A stretch of DNA of 64,000 nt from Catalimonadaceae bacterium JC749 (lineage in GTDB: Bacteria; Bacteroidota; Bacteroidia; Cytophagales; Cyclobacteriaceae). The notes under the pieces were generated by a model, which did no database searches, was not told the origin of the DNA, and saw nothing but the letters and a program-made list of their open reading frames with translations. Numbering within the stretch: the stretch's first letter is position 1; every line of letters begins with the position of its first letter. Shown here piece by piece: positions 25,119 to 34,259 of this stretch. Location of the stretch: contig JAJNNC010000001.1 in the NCBI GenBank assembly GCA_021730635.1, positions 744,001 through 808,000 of the forward strand, in the 5' to 3' direction. The position numbers were made by a program, and so were the translations under genes.

Positions 25119-27812
25119 TTATCTGATTTGTTGACCAATTCGGAAGTGGAATTCAGGACCGTGAGGGCCAATTTCTCCGGGAAGAGAATCGAAGCCATAC
25201 CCCCAGTCAATACCCAGCAGACCAAAAGCAGGCATAAAAATTCTGGCGCCTAGCCCGGCCGATTTATAGAGTTTAAATGGATTGTATTCGTTGAATCTGC
25301 CAAAAGTGTTGCCGCCTTCTGCAAATCCTAGCAAGTAAATAGTAGCTGATGGATTTGGTGAAACCAGATATCTTAGCTCCATAGAAAACTTATTGTAGGC
25401 TATCCCACCCCGGGCACCATCGATAGTTTCTCTCCCCGTTGGGGTAATATCTCCATCCGGATAACCCCGTAAACCGATAATTTCAGTAGCTACCTGGAAT
25501 CCTGTATTCATGCCTGATCCACCCAGTGAAAAGCGCTCGAAGGGAGCCACAATCTGGTTATCTCTATATGAGCCAAAAAATCCAAAATGAACATTGGTAT
25601 TAAATACTAAGTTTTTACCCAGCTGTGTGTAATGGCTGGCATCAAACATCCAGCGGTGATATTCTATCCACTTATAATCCGCCGCCGTACTTTCCCCATC
25701 CGTATCAATTAAATTATTTTCTTCTTTGAATACTGAATAAGGCGGTGTAAAACTGGCTTCCAGAGAGATAGACGACCCAGTACGTGGGAACATTGGATTG
25801 TCAATGCTGTTTCTGGCGATAACATTACTCAGCATCAAACTGTTAGAAACGCCTTCGTCATAGGGAAGTCCTATATTATAATTAGAAACATCATAACGCC
25901 GATACATAAAAGTATTACTAAGCGTGAAATAATCATCCGGCCACTTTAATCTTCGTCCCAATCCCACACTACCGTTGGTCATGATCAGAAATCCGTTAGA
26001 AGAAGGCACACCATAGAGCCGTTCGTAGTAGGAGCCTCCACTTCTGGCGATTACCCGAGATAACCCAACAGTTAAGTTATTTGGTTTTTTTCCTCCCAGC
26101 CAGGGTTCAGAGAAGGTAGCAGAGTAACTTTGATAATATCGCCCGTTTGACTGCACTCTCAGCGAAAGCTTTTGTCCATCGCCCACCGGTAAAGGACGCC
26201 ATCTGTTGAAATGAGGTATATTTCTGACAGAAAAGTTATTGAAGACCAAACCTAAAGTCCCTACAAAGCCATAGTAGCCTCCCCAGCCACCAGAAAGCTC
26301 AATCTGGTCACTGGGCTTTTCTACCAGAGAGTACTCTATATCTACTGTACCTTCAGCCGGATTAGGAATCGGATTAATTCCTATTTGTTCAGGGTCGAAA
26401 TAACCCAACTGAGACAGCTCCCGTTGTGTACGAATCAGGTCACTACGGCTGAATTTTTCTCCAGGCAGCGTTCTGATTTCTCTTCGGATAACATGGTCAT
26501 TGGTACGATCATTACCAGTGATGATGATTTTGCTGATAGTCGCCTGTTCTCCCTCAAAAATTCGCATTTCCACATCAATTGAATCGCCTTCTACGTTCAC
26601 TTCTACCGGCTGAACGCTAAAGAACAGGTACCCATTATCCATGTAAAGAGAACTTACATCCGTACCGGTTGGATTGAAGTTAAGGCGTTTGTTCAGGTTC
26701 TCGAGGTCATACACATCACCTTTCTCAATACCTAAGTAGCGGGACAAAATTTCTTCTTCATAAATGTAATTTCCAGTCCAGAGAATATCTCTGAAATAGT
26801 ATTTCTGCCCCTCATTGACTGTAATATCAATACTAATAGTATTATCGCCGGAACGATACACACTATCTTCCACAACGATAGCATCGCGGTAACCCCTAGA
26901 GTTGTAAAAATCTACAATTGCCTTCTTGTCTGCTGCATAATCATCCCTGATAAACTTGGAGCCATTGAAGAAATTAAGTTTTACATGTTCGTTAATATAG
27001 GATTTCAGTTCATCAAAGCTCTTCTCTTCCTGTTTAGTGACAAAATTCTTAGCTTTCTTACCGTTAATGTGAAGCAGACGGCTCAGTAAATCTTTTACTA
27101 AAGTGAAACGCACCTTTTCGTGCGTATTTTTCATTTTGCTCTCCAGTTTTTTATCACTGATTTCTTCATTGCCGATAATATTAATCCTTCTAATTCTTAC
27201 CTTCTCGTTCTTATCTACATTAATTTGCAGAGCGATACTGTTGGCCAGTAACGTATCTGCTTGTTTCTGAATATCTACATCAACATTAAGATAACCTTTG
27301 TCTATAAAGAAATTTTGAACAGTCAGGCGTGCTCTGTTTAAAAGAGCGTCATCTACAATTTGGCCTCTGATGAGCTTTAAATCATCATTTATTTCACTTT
27401 CATGACTACTGTTGACACCATTAAGCTCTATCCGGCTCAAGCGGGGTTTTTCGGTAAGGCTAATGACCAGATATATCTTATCTCCTTCTATTTTGCTGGC
27501 AGATATAGAAACATCTCCCAGTATCTTTTGCTTCCAAAGGTTTTTAATAGCATTGCTAATGGCAGGGCCAGGCACTCTGATTTTATCTCCCACTTCCAGA
27601 CCTGACAACGATATCAATGCATTTTCATTAAGGCCTTTAGCTCCCACCACTTCAATCCCGGCTATTTCATATTCTTTAGGATCAGTATAATCAATGCTTT
27701 CTGATTTTGTGGGATTCTGCTGGCTCCTCCGGCCTATTCCAATTTGAGCGTATACATCATCTACGATCAGTACAAGAGTTATCAGGCTTATTAGGCAATA
27801 TAATTTTTTCAT
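25119..27812 (-). CDS. bamA: BamA, outer-membrane protein assembly factor (Omp85)
   Basis: An 897-residue Omp85 protein, the central insertase of the BAM complex. Residues 1-23 are a signal peptide. Five POTRA domains follow to about residue 470 (first near YEIAGIEVVGAKGLN; another near ISKIIITGNDRTND). The C-terminal barrel holds the Omp85 hallmark segments LSGGWGGYYGFVG, GGSGMNTGF and LRGYPDG, and ends in GQQIR. The length is longer than Escherichia coli BamA (810), as usual for Bacteroidota. It lies 6 bases after uppS and 9 before ompH, a conserved arrangement. Confidence 0.95.
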   Translation of the reverse strand: MKKLYCLISLITLVLIVDDVYAQIGIGRRSQQNPTKSESIDYTDPKEYEIAGIEVVGAKGLNENALISLSGLEVGDKIRVPGPAISNAIKNLWKQKILGDVSISASKIEGDKIYLVISLTEKPRLSRIELNGVNSSHESEINDDLKLIRGQIVDDALLNRARLTVQNFFIDKGYLNVDVDIQKQADTLLANSIALQINVDKNEKVRIRRINIIGNEEISDKKLESKMKNTHEKVRFTLVKDLLSRLLHINGKKAKNFVTKQEEKSFDELKSYINEHVKLNFFNGSKFIRDDYAADKKAIVDFYNSRGYRDAIVVEDSVYRSGDNTISIDITVNEGQKYYFRDILWTGNYIYEEEILSRYLGIEKGDVYDLENLNKRLNFNPTGTDVSSLYMDNGYLFFSVQPVEVNVEGDSIDVEMRIFEGEQATISKIIITGNDRTNDHVIRREIRTLPGEKFSRSDLIRTQRELSQLGYFDPEQIGINPIPNPAEGTVDIEYSLVEKPSDQIELSGGWGGYYGFVGTLGLVFNNFSVRNIPHFNRWRPLPVGDGQKLSLRVQSNGRYYQSYSATFSEPWLGGKKPNNLTVGLSRVIARSGGSYYERLYGVPSSNGFLIMTNGSVGLGRRLKWPDDYFTLSNTFMYRRYDVSNYNIGLPYDEGVSNSLMLSNVIARNSIDNPMFPRTGSSISLEASFTPPYSVFKEENNLIDTDGESTAADYKWIEYHRWMFDASHYTQLGKNLVFNTNVHFGFFGSYRDNQIVAPFERFSLGGSGMNTGFQVATEIIGLRGYPDGDITPTGRETIDGARGGIAYNKFSMELRYLVSPNPSATIYLLGFAEGGNTFGRFNEYNPFKLYKSAGLGARIFMPAFGLLGIDWGYGFDSLPGEIGPHGPEFHFRIGQQIR

Positions 27813-27818
27813 ACTATG

Positions 27819-28556
27819 CTAGGATTTCACTTGCTCACTGATCTTACCAAATCTCCTTTCTCTTTGCTGATAAGCCTGAATGGCTTCATACAAATGCTCC
27901 CTTCTAAAGTCAGGCCACAGCACATTTGTCACATAGAGTTCAGTATAAGCTATCTGCCAGAGCAGGAAATTACTAATGCGCATTTCGCCGCTAGTTCGGA
28001 TAAGTAGTTCAGGATCTGGCATTCCTTTCGTACTCAAATGATCTGATAACAATTCTTGAGTGATATCTGTTGTGTCAATTTGATGCGATATAGCTAATGC
28101 AGCTACCTTTCTAGCTGCTTCGATGATTTCCCACCGACCACTATAATTAAGCGCTAATACTAAGGTCAAACCGGTATTATCTCCAGTTAGTTCGATAGCT
28201 TCTCTTAATTCCCGTTTACATGCTGAAGGAAGGCTTTCAATATCGCCGATAGAGGCCAGGCGAACGTTATTTTTCATTAATGTGCCTATCTCATTTTTGA
28301 TAGTAGCTACGAGCAGCTGCATCAACGCATCTACTTCCATTTTGGGTCTACCCCAATTTTCTGTAGAAAAGGCATACAACGTAAGATAACTAATACCCAA
28401 CTCTGCGCAACCTTCTGTTGTTTCTCTTACAGCCTCAATGGCATTTTGATGACCAAAAACACGTTCTGCGCCCTTACTTTTTGCCCATCTACCGTTACCA
28501 TCCATAATAACGGCTATGTGCTTAGGCAAATTGTTAGGATCTATTTTTTCTTTCAT
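27819..28556 (-). CDS. uppS: Isoprenyl transferase / undecaprenyl diphosphate synthase
   Basis: A 245-residue cytoplasmic cis-prenyltransferase that extends farnesyl diphosphate to the C55 carrier lipid for peptidoglycan and lipopolysaccharide. The VIMDGNGRWA motif near residues 17-26 contains the catalytic Asp that binds the pyrophosphate with Mg2+. The C-terminal LLIRTSGEMRISNFLLWQ and TNVLWPDF segments are the other conserved signatures. The start MKEKIDPNN at 28556 is chosen over an upstream start at 28577. It leads the uppS-bamA-ompH-ompH series, with gaps of 6 to 9 bases at first. Confidence 0.96.
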   Translation of the reverse strand: MKEKIDPNNLPKHIAVIMDGNGRWAKSKGAERVFGHQNAIEAVRETTEGCAELGISYLTLYAFSTENWGRPKMEVDALMQLLVATIKNEIGTLMKNNVRLASIGDIESLPSACKRELREAIELTGDNTGLTLVLALNYSGRWEIIEAARKVAALAISHQIDTTDITQELLSDHLSTKGMPDPELLIRTSGEMRISNFLLWQIAYTELYVTNVLWPDFRREHLYEAIQAYQQRERRFGKISEQVKS

Positions 28557-28634
28557 AGCTGTGCCGAGCAAAATCAAAGTGCAAGGTACAAAATTGCTTT
28601 GTTTTTTTCTATTTTTATTAATTTAGTAGAATTG

Positions 28635-29351
28635 CTAGTTGAACAGGTAAGGACAGGGGATAGTGTAAAAGGTGTAACTTATACTCAGGCCGATAAAGTA
28701 ATACCAATCTTTATCGTGTAGGTTCCCATAAGCAAAATTTTTGTTATTCAGATCTTCTACTGATATATTATCTATATGGTCAAAAAAGGTTTTCCTAATA
28801 CCCGCTTCAAAACCTAGATTCCAGACCGGATTGAGAATATACTTAAATCCTAATCCAAAAGGGATGACAGGTTGTGTACTGCTATAATTTTCTGTTTTTT
28901 GCTCATGTGGCCCAAAGAAAGCTATACCAGCACCAATGAAGAAGTAAGGAGACCAACGCAAAAGGTTAATGTTTTCCTTATAATCAAGGAAATGGTATTC
29001 TATGGTGCCTGCAAGCTCTACCACAGATATACTAAAGGCAGTATCTCTTTGCTGGGCAAGCGGATCATAAGGTGGAGTATCATTCCCAAATAACCCTCCA
29101 CCAGAAAGGCTGATGCGTGCGCTAAAGAACTCGTTAAAATTTCGTCTGTAAAACAGCATGCCCCCAGGACGGGTATTCTGCAGGCGAAAATCACGCACAA
29201 GGTCGCCCGTGTAGTTGAAGCCACCAATACCGAGACCAACTTCATTTTTTTGCGCATATACTGCATTGAAGTCAAAGAGCCAGGCTAATAAAAGAAGCAG
29301 ACCAGCGACTGCATACTTTCTGAGTCGAGAACTTGTCGCAAACTTATACAA
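28635..29351 (-). CDS. DUF6089-type outer-membrane beta-barrel protein
   Basis: A 238-residue exported protein. The N-terminal signal (AVAGLLLLLAWLF, cleavage near VYAQ) leads to eight or more amphipathic strands ending in SYTF. GLGIGGFNYTGDL near the start and FKYILNPVWNLGFEAG in the middle are typical of the DUF6089 barrel set next to uppS and bamA in many Cytophagales. The only possible start in front of the signal is TTG at 29351; no ATG is in frame. It lies between another barrel gene and uppS. Its function is unknown; an envelope role is inferred from context. Confidence 0.78.
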   Translation of the reverse strand: MYKFATSSRLRKYAVAGLLLLLAWLFDFNAVYAQKNEVGLGIGGFNYTGDLVRDFRLQNTRPGGMLFYRRNFNEFFSARISLSGGGLFGNDTPPYDPLAQQRDTAFSISVVELAGTIEYHFLDYKENINLLRWSPYFFIGAGIAFFGPHEQKTENYSSTQPVIPFGLGFKYILNPVWNLGFEAGIRKTFFDHIDNISVEDLNNKNFAYGNLHDKDWYYFIGLSISYTFYTIPCPYLFN

Positions 29352-29487
29352 AGCTTTACTATAATTTTAAGGATGCTAATTTATACCTTATAACTTAATA
29401 TTTGTCTTTTTGGTATAAAGAAACATAAAATTAATAGTTTACAGAAAGGAAGCTATAACTTTTAGAAGTTTGCCTAATCTTGAAATA

Positions 29488-29521
29488 CAAAAAGGCAGTT
29501 AACTTTGCTTGCTAACTGCCT
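29488..29521 (-). terminator. Terminator after the second barrel gene
   Basis: AGGCAGTTA (29493-29501) and TAACTGCCT (29513-29521) form a perfect 9-bp stem. On the minus strand TTTTTGT follows. It starts 30 bases after the stop of the gene at 29551-30642. Confidence 0.9.
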
Positions 29522-29550
29522 GGATACTTATTCACATTAAATTGGTAATA

Positions 29551-30642
29551 TTAGCGTTTGGTAAATGGATTTCCTCCAATGATAAACACTAGTCGAAAAG
29601 TAGTGGTAATAAAAACATCGTTATCTTTCGAACTTCCTCTTATTTGATTAGCTTGGCCATAGCCCGTCATTATGATGTACGGTTTACCATCTGCTCCTAC
29701 ATAGGTAACAGTTTGAGTATTGATAAGATCACTGTTTTTTAACTTTTGGAGGCGTTCTTCGCCGGTTAAAGCATCTGTAGGTTCCAGCGATCGGTCAGAC
29801 ATAATTTTAGCCAGATCGCTATCAAGTGTTCCTTTATCCACATAATTATGACTTACATCATCTAAATAATCCGTGAAAAGATGACGATAACTCATTTCTG
29901 CTTCAAAATCCATTAATTGGTTGATCCTGTAGCGAAACCCAATACCCACAGGAATACTAAGCTGAAAAGCACTATAAGCATTATTTTTACCTTCTGTATG
30001 CAAAGGCCGCAAAGACACCCATTGACCTGCCTCGGAAGGAGTAATGGTATCGTAGGGGTGTAATATTGCCCGCTCAGGTACTAATGCTTTTGGGTTATGG
30101 TGAAATACTGAAATACCTGCAAAAACATAAGGCGTAAAGTTCATCCGAAACATGACCGTTCCGGGATTGGAAAGCAAATCCCAAACGCCTACTAGAGAAA
30201 AATCTTTGATATTATTTCGGAAATGCAGGTTCCGTGCGTAACGATAAACAGCTAACGCATCATTCGGATCAGCTACTCCAAAATCGCTACTGGTAATCCT
30301 GCCATACAAAAAACCTGCTCTGACAGCCATTGAAGAACCCAGACGAACACTGGAGGAAATACCAAGACCTGGCCTGGTAAACGAAATGTCAGTACTAGTC
30401 ATACTAGTTTTAGGCACTACGTCTCCAAAGTAGTTTAGCGCGTTAGTAGATACTCCTAAAGTAAGATACTTCTTTTCATTAGCATACTTTAGTTTTTTTC
30501 CTGTAAAGCGCGCCGTTCTGTTGTTTTGATTTTTATATTGTCGTTTGTGTTTATACCTTTTTAACTGAGCCGAGGCATCGTGAGACAAAGCTAAACTAAT
30601 ACAAACTATTAACAGACAAATCGTTTTTATACATTTCTGCAT
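29551..30642 (-). CDS. Outer-membrane beta-barrel protein
   Basis: A 363-residue exported protein: start MQKCIKT at 30642 gives a signal peptide ending SHDASAQ, whereas the longer frame start at 30699 does not. After a short basic linker (KRYKHKRQYK) come amphipathic strands with GVSTNALNYFGDVVP and ISVFHHNPKAL, features shared with DUF6089-type barrels. The aromatic end (RLVFIIGGNPFTKR) is less tidy than a classic barrel C-terminus. It has a candidate promoter of its own and a strong terminator, so it is probably a single-gene unit. Confidence 0.75.
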   Translation of the reverse strand: MQKCIKTICLLIVCISLALSHDASAQLKRYKHKRQYKNQNNRTARFTGKKLKYANEKKYLTLGVSTNALNYFGDVVPKTSMTSTDISFTRPGLGISSSVRLGSSMAVRAGFLYGRITSSDFGVADPNDALAVYRYARNLHFRNNIKDFSLVGVWDLLSNPGTVMFRMNFTPYVFAGISVFHHNPKALVPERAILHPYDTITPSEAGQWVSLRPLHTEGKNNAYSAFQLSIPVGIGFRYRINQLMDFEAEMSYRHLFTDYLDDVSHNYVDKGTLDSDLAKIMSDRSLEPTDALTGEERLQKLKNSDLINTQTVTYVGADGKPYIIMTGYGQANQIRGSSKDNDVFITTTFRLVFIIGGNPFTKR

Positions 30643-30696
30643 TGGTTTGAGGTATTTTTCAATACAATGCGTAGTTACAACGATTTTACCGAAGGG

Positions 30697-30730
30697 CAAA
30701 CATATAAAAACCTAATTCCTTACATCCAAA
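30697..30730 (-). promoter_or_regulatory. Promoter of the barrel gene at 30642
   Basis: On the minus strand TTTG (30727-30730) is followed after 22 bases by TATGTTTG (30697-30704), a full match to the Bacteroidota -7 box TAnnTTTG. The start codon is 54 bases downstream. The -33 box overlaps the 3' end of nadK. Confidence 0.55.
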
Positions 30731-31590
30731 CCCCAATTAAGTTTTTGTCGCAATGTCTCTAAAAAGCTATATCCACCAAACTTTACTAGCTTAACTTTGA
30801 AAGTACCTTTCTTGATTATCATCTTACTGGAATCTATTGCCAGGGTATACGATCTGGAATCAAGGGAAAGTAAAAAATTTTCACTTCTACTTTCCACCTG
30901 AACTGTGACAACACTCTCATCTGAAACCACCAAAGGCCTCACAGTAAGATTATGGGGGCTAATAGGCGTAATGATCAGGTTGCTGGATTGAGGAGAAACT
31001 ACCGGCCCCCCACAGCTCAAAGAGTATCCGGTAGACCCAGTAGGCGTAGCGATGATTAACCCATCGGCCCAATAAGAGTTAAGGTACTGATCATCGACAT
31101 ACGTATGGGCTACAATCATTGAAGAGGTATCCTTTTTGGTCACTGTGACCTCATTTAAAGCAAAGTTCAACCCATCGTGAAGTTGAATATCTCCTTTTAA
31201 TTCTACGACCGTTCGATGCTCATAGCTATATTGTTGATGGTATAGAGCGTCTACAGCTTCTTTAATTTTATCTTGAGAAACTGTCGCCAGAAATCCCAAT
31301 CTACCTGTATTAACGCCTAAAATAGGAATTTCTTTGGCTCCTACGTGCGTAACTGTTTCCAGTAAGGTACCGTCTCCTCCGATACTTACAGTAAAATTAA
31401 CATCGGGGATACCCTCCAGCTCCGCATATATTTTACAGTTCTGAAGGTCTAAAGAAGTTTCTTTTAATAGTTCATAGAAGGGATTAGATAAAAAAACTTC
31501 GGCTCCATTGCTATTCAATTCATTTAATAGTTGAGCAATATAGGAAAAACTACTTTCGTTAACTTTTCTTCCATGAATAGCAATCTTCAT
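30712..31590 (-). CDS. nadK: NAD kinase
   Basis: A 292-residue cytoplasmic enzyme that makes NADP from NAD and ATP or polyphosphate. GGDGTLL near residue 73 is the catalytic loop with the essential Asp, and GSTGYSLSCGGPVV near residue 180 is the second signature. The length is normal for the family. It follows the CBS-ACT gene by 43 bases and lies within the conserved hydrolase-CBS-nadK series. It shares its strand with uppS-bamA but has a promoter and terminator between it and them. Confidence 0.95.
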   Translation of the reverse strand: MKIAIHGRKVNESSFSYIAQLLNELNSNGAEVFLSNPFYELLKETSLDLQNCKIYAELEGIPDVNFTVSIGGDGTLLETVTHVGAKEIPILGVNTGRLGFLATVSQDKIKEAVDALYHQQYSYEHRTVVELKGDIQLHDGLNFALNEVTVTKKDTSSMIVAHTYVDDQYLNSYWADGLIIATPTGSTGYSLSCGGPVVSPQSSNLIITPISPHNLTVRPLVVSDESVVTVQVESRSENFLLSLDSRSYTLAIDSSKMIIKKGTFKVKLVKFGGYSFLETLRQKLNWGLDVRN

Positions 31591-31633
31591 ACAATAGCTC
31601 GAGTTGGGTATGGCTCCGATGGTAGAAGAAAAA

Positions 31634-32299
31634 TCAAATATTCAAATATTTCATCAGAGCATCTAGCCTTTCCTTTTCATAGGAAATAATATTTTCTTCC
31701 TGGTATAAACCAATCACATTATAGTTAAATCTCTCTAAAGTAGCGACAATGTGAGAGACATTTTTCTTATCTACCTTGAGGGTAACAATTAATTTAACAG
31801 GATCTTCAGGATCCGATGTCAAGTTACACCCTAAAATTCTAACACTTTCGGCTTCCAGCAACCTTGTGATTTCAGAAAGTGAATAATCTATTTGCCTGAC
31901 GGAAATTATAATAATACTTCCAGAGGACTGTATACCAATGGTTTGTGAAAATTCCTTAAACAGTTCATAAGCGGTTATCACCCCCAGAAAGACTTCGTTT
32001 CTGTCTAATACTGCCACCATACCATAATCACAACCACTTGCTATTTTTACAACTTCATAGAAATGCTGATCTGCATAAACAGTACAATTAGTAGCAGCAA
32101 GCTGATAATCGATGAGCGTTGAACTATTAAATACTTCATCGAAAAGTATCCCATCAGCAATAAAACCTTTAAACTGCCCTTTTTCCAGCACTGGCAATTG
32201 ATGTATGCCAAGGTCATCCATTACATCGGATGCCTTTGTTATGTCATCATCTGTATTCAACGATGGAATGTTAGGGTTAATCAGTTCTATTGCCGTCAT
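31634..32299 (-). CDS. CBS-pair protein with C-terminal ACT-like domain
   Basis: A 221-residue cytoplasmic protein. Two CBS motifs fill about residues 1-115 (DVMDDLGIHQLPVL; DYGMVAVLDRNEVFLGVITAYEL). Residues about 135-210 look like an ACT domain (IIIISVRQIDYSLSEITRLLE). This architecture resembles AcuB-like regulators that sense adenosyl or amino-acid ligands; the actual ligand is unknown. Its start overlaps the hydrolase stop in an ATGA, so the two are translationally coupled, and nadK follows. A link to nucleotide cofactor control is an inference from position only. Confidence 0.85.
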   Translation of the reverse strand: MTAIELINPNIPSLNTDDDITKASDVMDDLGIHQLPVLEKGQFKGFIADGILFDEVFNSSTLIDYQLAATNCTVYADQHFYEVVKIASGCDYGMVAVLDRNEVFLGVITAYELFKEFSQTIGIQSSGSIIIISVRQIDYSLSEITRLLEAESVRILGCNLTSDPEDPVKLIVTLKVDKKNVSHIVATLERFNYNVIGLYQEENIISYEKERLDALMKYLNI

Positions 32300-33060
32300 A
32301 CCAATGTTGTTTCTTCCAAAAATTCCTCTAATATGTCATTAAATGTACCAGGATTTTCCATCATAGGTGCATGACAACATTTGTCTATAAATCTAAGCTT
32401 AGAATTTGGGATCAGCCTATTAAATTCATGTGCTACCATAGGAGGCGTGATAGTATCATTCAACCCCCAAATTAAAAGTGTAGGGATTTGAATTTTATGT
32501 AATTCAGTGGCCATGTTGTGCCTTTGGGCTGATTTTGCAATTGCTACAATTGCCATACATTTAGGTATGCTGGTGGTAGTTTCAAAGACTTCATCAATGT
32601 ATTCCTTAGTCACTGTATTTGGATCATAAAAAGTATACTCTACACGCTCTTTAATATACTCATAACTGCCACGCTTAGGAAAAGAACCACCCATGGAATT
32701 TTCAAAAAGTCCAGAACTTCCAGTAAGTACCAACCTCTGGACTAAGTGTTGATTTTCTAAAGTAAAAATTAATCCTATATGACCACCCAGCGAATTACCC
32801 ATGATAGTTAAATTGCTAAGATTCATATCTATAACAAAATCTTTTAGAAAATTGGTTAAACTGGTTAGTCCATCTTTTCTAAGTGAAAGATTGTATAAGG
32901 GTAGCATAGGAATCATCACCCGATAATTTTCTGAGAACTTTTCCACGACGCCATCCCAATTACTCAATGCCCCAAACAATCCGTGCAAAAGAATCATTAC
33001 TTCTCCTTCACCCTCATCAATATAATTATAGCCTTTTTTTTCCTTAATTTCGAATACCAT
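32296..33060 (-). CDS. Alpha/beta-fold hydrolase
   Basis: A 254-residue cytoplasmic hydrolase. LLHGLFG at the oxyanion loop near residue 26, the nucleophile elbow GNSLGGH near residue 90 and a C-terminal His in KCCHAPMMENP complete a catalytic triad, with the Asp in WGLNDTITPP. Esterase or C-C hydrolase activity is possible; the substrate cannot be inferred. It is the first gene of a hydrolase-CBS-nadK unit, with a clear promoter about 100 bases upstream, and overlaps the next gene by 4 bases. Confidence 0.88.
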   Translation of the reverse strand: MVFEIKEKKGYNYIDEGEGEVMILLHGLFGALSNWDGVVEKFSENYRVMIPMLPLYNLSLRKDGLTSLTNFLKDFVIDMNLSNLTIMGNSLGGHIGLIFTLENQHLVQRLVLTGSSGLFENSMGGSFPKRGSYEYIKERVEYTFYDPNTVTKEYIDEVFETTTSIPKCMAIVAIAKSAQRHNMATELHKIQIPTLLIWGLNDTITPPMVAHEFNRLIPNSKLRFIDKCCHAPMMENPGTFNDILEEFLEETTLV

Positions 33061-33164
33061 TAATAGATGATTTAATCAATTACTGAGTAAATTAAAGCAG
33101 AAATTTCAATTTTTAACACTATATGTACCAAAATCACCCTTCGTTATAATTTAAACTCCAAAAA

Positions 33165-33193
33165 CAAATCTATGTTACCATAGCTCATGCAAA
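33165..33193 (-). promoter_or_regulatory. Promoter of the hydrolase-CBS-nadK unit
   Basis: On the minus strand TTTG (33190-33193), 17 bases, TAGATTTG (33165-33172): both boxes match the Bacteroidota sigma-A consensus. The predicted transcript start is about 95 to 100 bases before the hydrolase start codon. Confidence 0.65.
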
Positions 33194-33232
33194 TGCAGTG
33201 CAAATAAATTCATCTAATTAATATACGTTAAT

Positions 33233-33760
33233 TTATGACTTAAAAGATTCAAGAAATGCTTTGACCTGATCAATCAACTGCTCAAGAAAAGGAAACCAGA
33301 TTTTTAATTGTTCCATCACCAGAGGAGCAAAGTATTTTATTTTAGGGTACCACTGGCTTTCTTCCACGGCATTAACTTGTACTTCGGCCATGTCAAGTAC
33401 CCACAGAAGTAAACTAATTACAAAAGCCCATTTAATAATTCCTAATAAGGCTCCTCCCGCTCCATCTAAGTAACCAATAGGCGTTAGGTTAATAGCTGAT
33501 TTAAGTGCTCTTCCAAGCAAGGTGGCGAGCATGACTACACAGGCAAATATCAATAAAAAGGAGAAAGCTGATAATATGGGAGAATATGTATTAAAGACCT
33601 GAGAAAGAAAGGTAGCTCCTTGCTCTATAAACACTATACCAGCCAGTATACCTAGCACCAATGCTACGATTCCCACTATTTCTCTCAGCAATCCCTTTTG
33701 GTATCCTCGAAAACCGCCTAACAATAGCAAAACCAGTAGCACGGTATCTGCAATATTCAC
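33233..33760 (-). CDS. CvpA-family membrane protein
   Basis: A 175-residue inner-membrane protein with four hydrophobic spans (ADTVLLVLLLLGGF; IVGIVALVLGILAGIVF; SFLLIFACVVMLATLLG; AFVISLLLWVLDMA). G-rich GFRGYQKGLLREIVG between the first two spans is the CvpA hallmark. In other bacteria CvpA relates to colicin V secretion, biofilm and bile resistance; here the role is unknown. The start is GTG at 33760, which overlaps the YqeY stop as GTGA, so the two genes are coupled. Confidence 0.88.
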   Translation of the reverse strand: MNIADTVLLVLLLLGGFRGYQKGLLREIVGIVALVLGILAGIVFIEQGATFLSQVFNTYSPILSAFSFLLIFACVVMLATLLGRALKSAINLTPIGYLDGAGGALLGIIKWAFVISLLLWVLDMAEVQVNAVEESQWYPKIKYFAPLVMEQLKIWFPFLEQLIDQVKAFLESFKS

Positions 33761-34215
33761 TGTAGCTGACTTAAGGTCTGTTTAACCATTTGCGCAATAG
33801 CTTTACCATCTGCTTTTCCAGCCAATTCTTTCGTTGCAACTCCCATTACTTTTCCCATATCCTGCATACCTGTTGCGCCTAATTCATTCACAATACGCCG
33901 GATAGAAGCCTGTAATTCTGCTTCTGACATAGGCTGAGGCAAATAACGATTTATGATCTCGAGTTCTGCTTTTTCATTGGCCGCCAAATCATCTCTACCT
34001 TGCTGCTCAAAAAGTTCTATCGACTCTTTTCTTTGTTTTACGGCTTTACTCAATAACTGAATCTCCTTCTCTTCCGTTAGGCCAGGTTTCCCTCCTTTTT
34101 CTGTCTCTGCAAGTAATATTAAAGATTTGATACTTCTTAAAGCTCGCAATGCATCCTGATCTTTAGCCAGCATGGCTGTTTTAAGGTCAGCTTCTATTTG
34201 TTGCTTAAGGCTCAT
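33757..34215 (-). CDS. GatB/YqeY domain protein
   Basis: A 152-residue cytoplasmic helical protein. The [18 protein letters not shown] start and the [17 protein letters not shown] and [19 protein letters not shown] segments match the YqeY family, which shares the tail domain of the GatB amidotransferase subunit that binds tRNA. Its exact role is not known. It is read divergently from pdxJ, 44 bases apart, and a possible -7 box TAACTTTG (34245-34252, minus strand) lies in that gap. Its stop overlaps the cvpA start. Confidence 0.9.
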   Translation of the reverse strand: MSLKQQIEADLKTAMLAKDQDALRALRSIKSLILLAETEKGGKPGLTEEKEIQLLSKAVKQRKESIELFEQQGRDDLAANEKAELEIINRYLPQPMSEAELQASIRRIVNELGATGMQDMGKVMGVATKELAGKADGKAIAQMVKQTLSQLQ

Positions 34216-34259
34216 ACATTTCAGTTTTTTTTATAAATTACCATCAAAGTTACAGAAAA

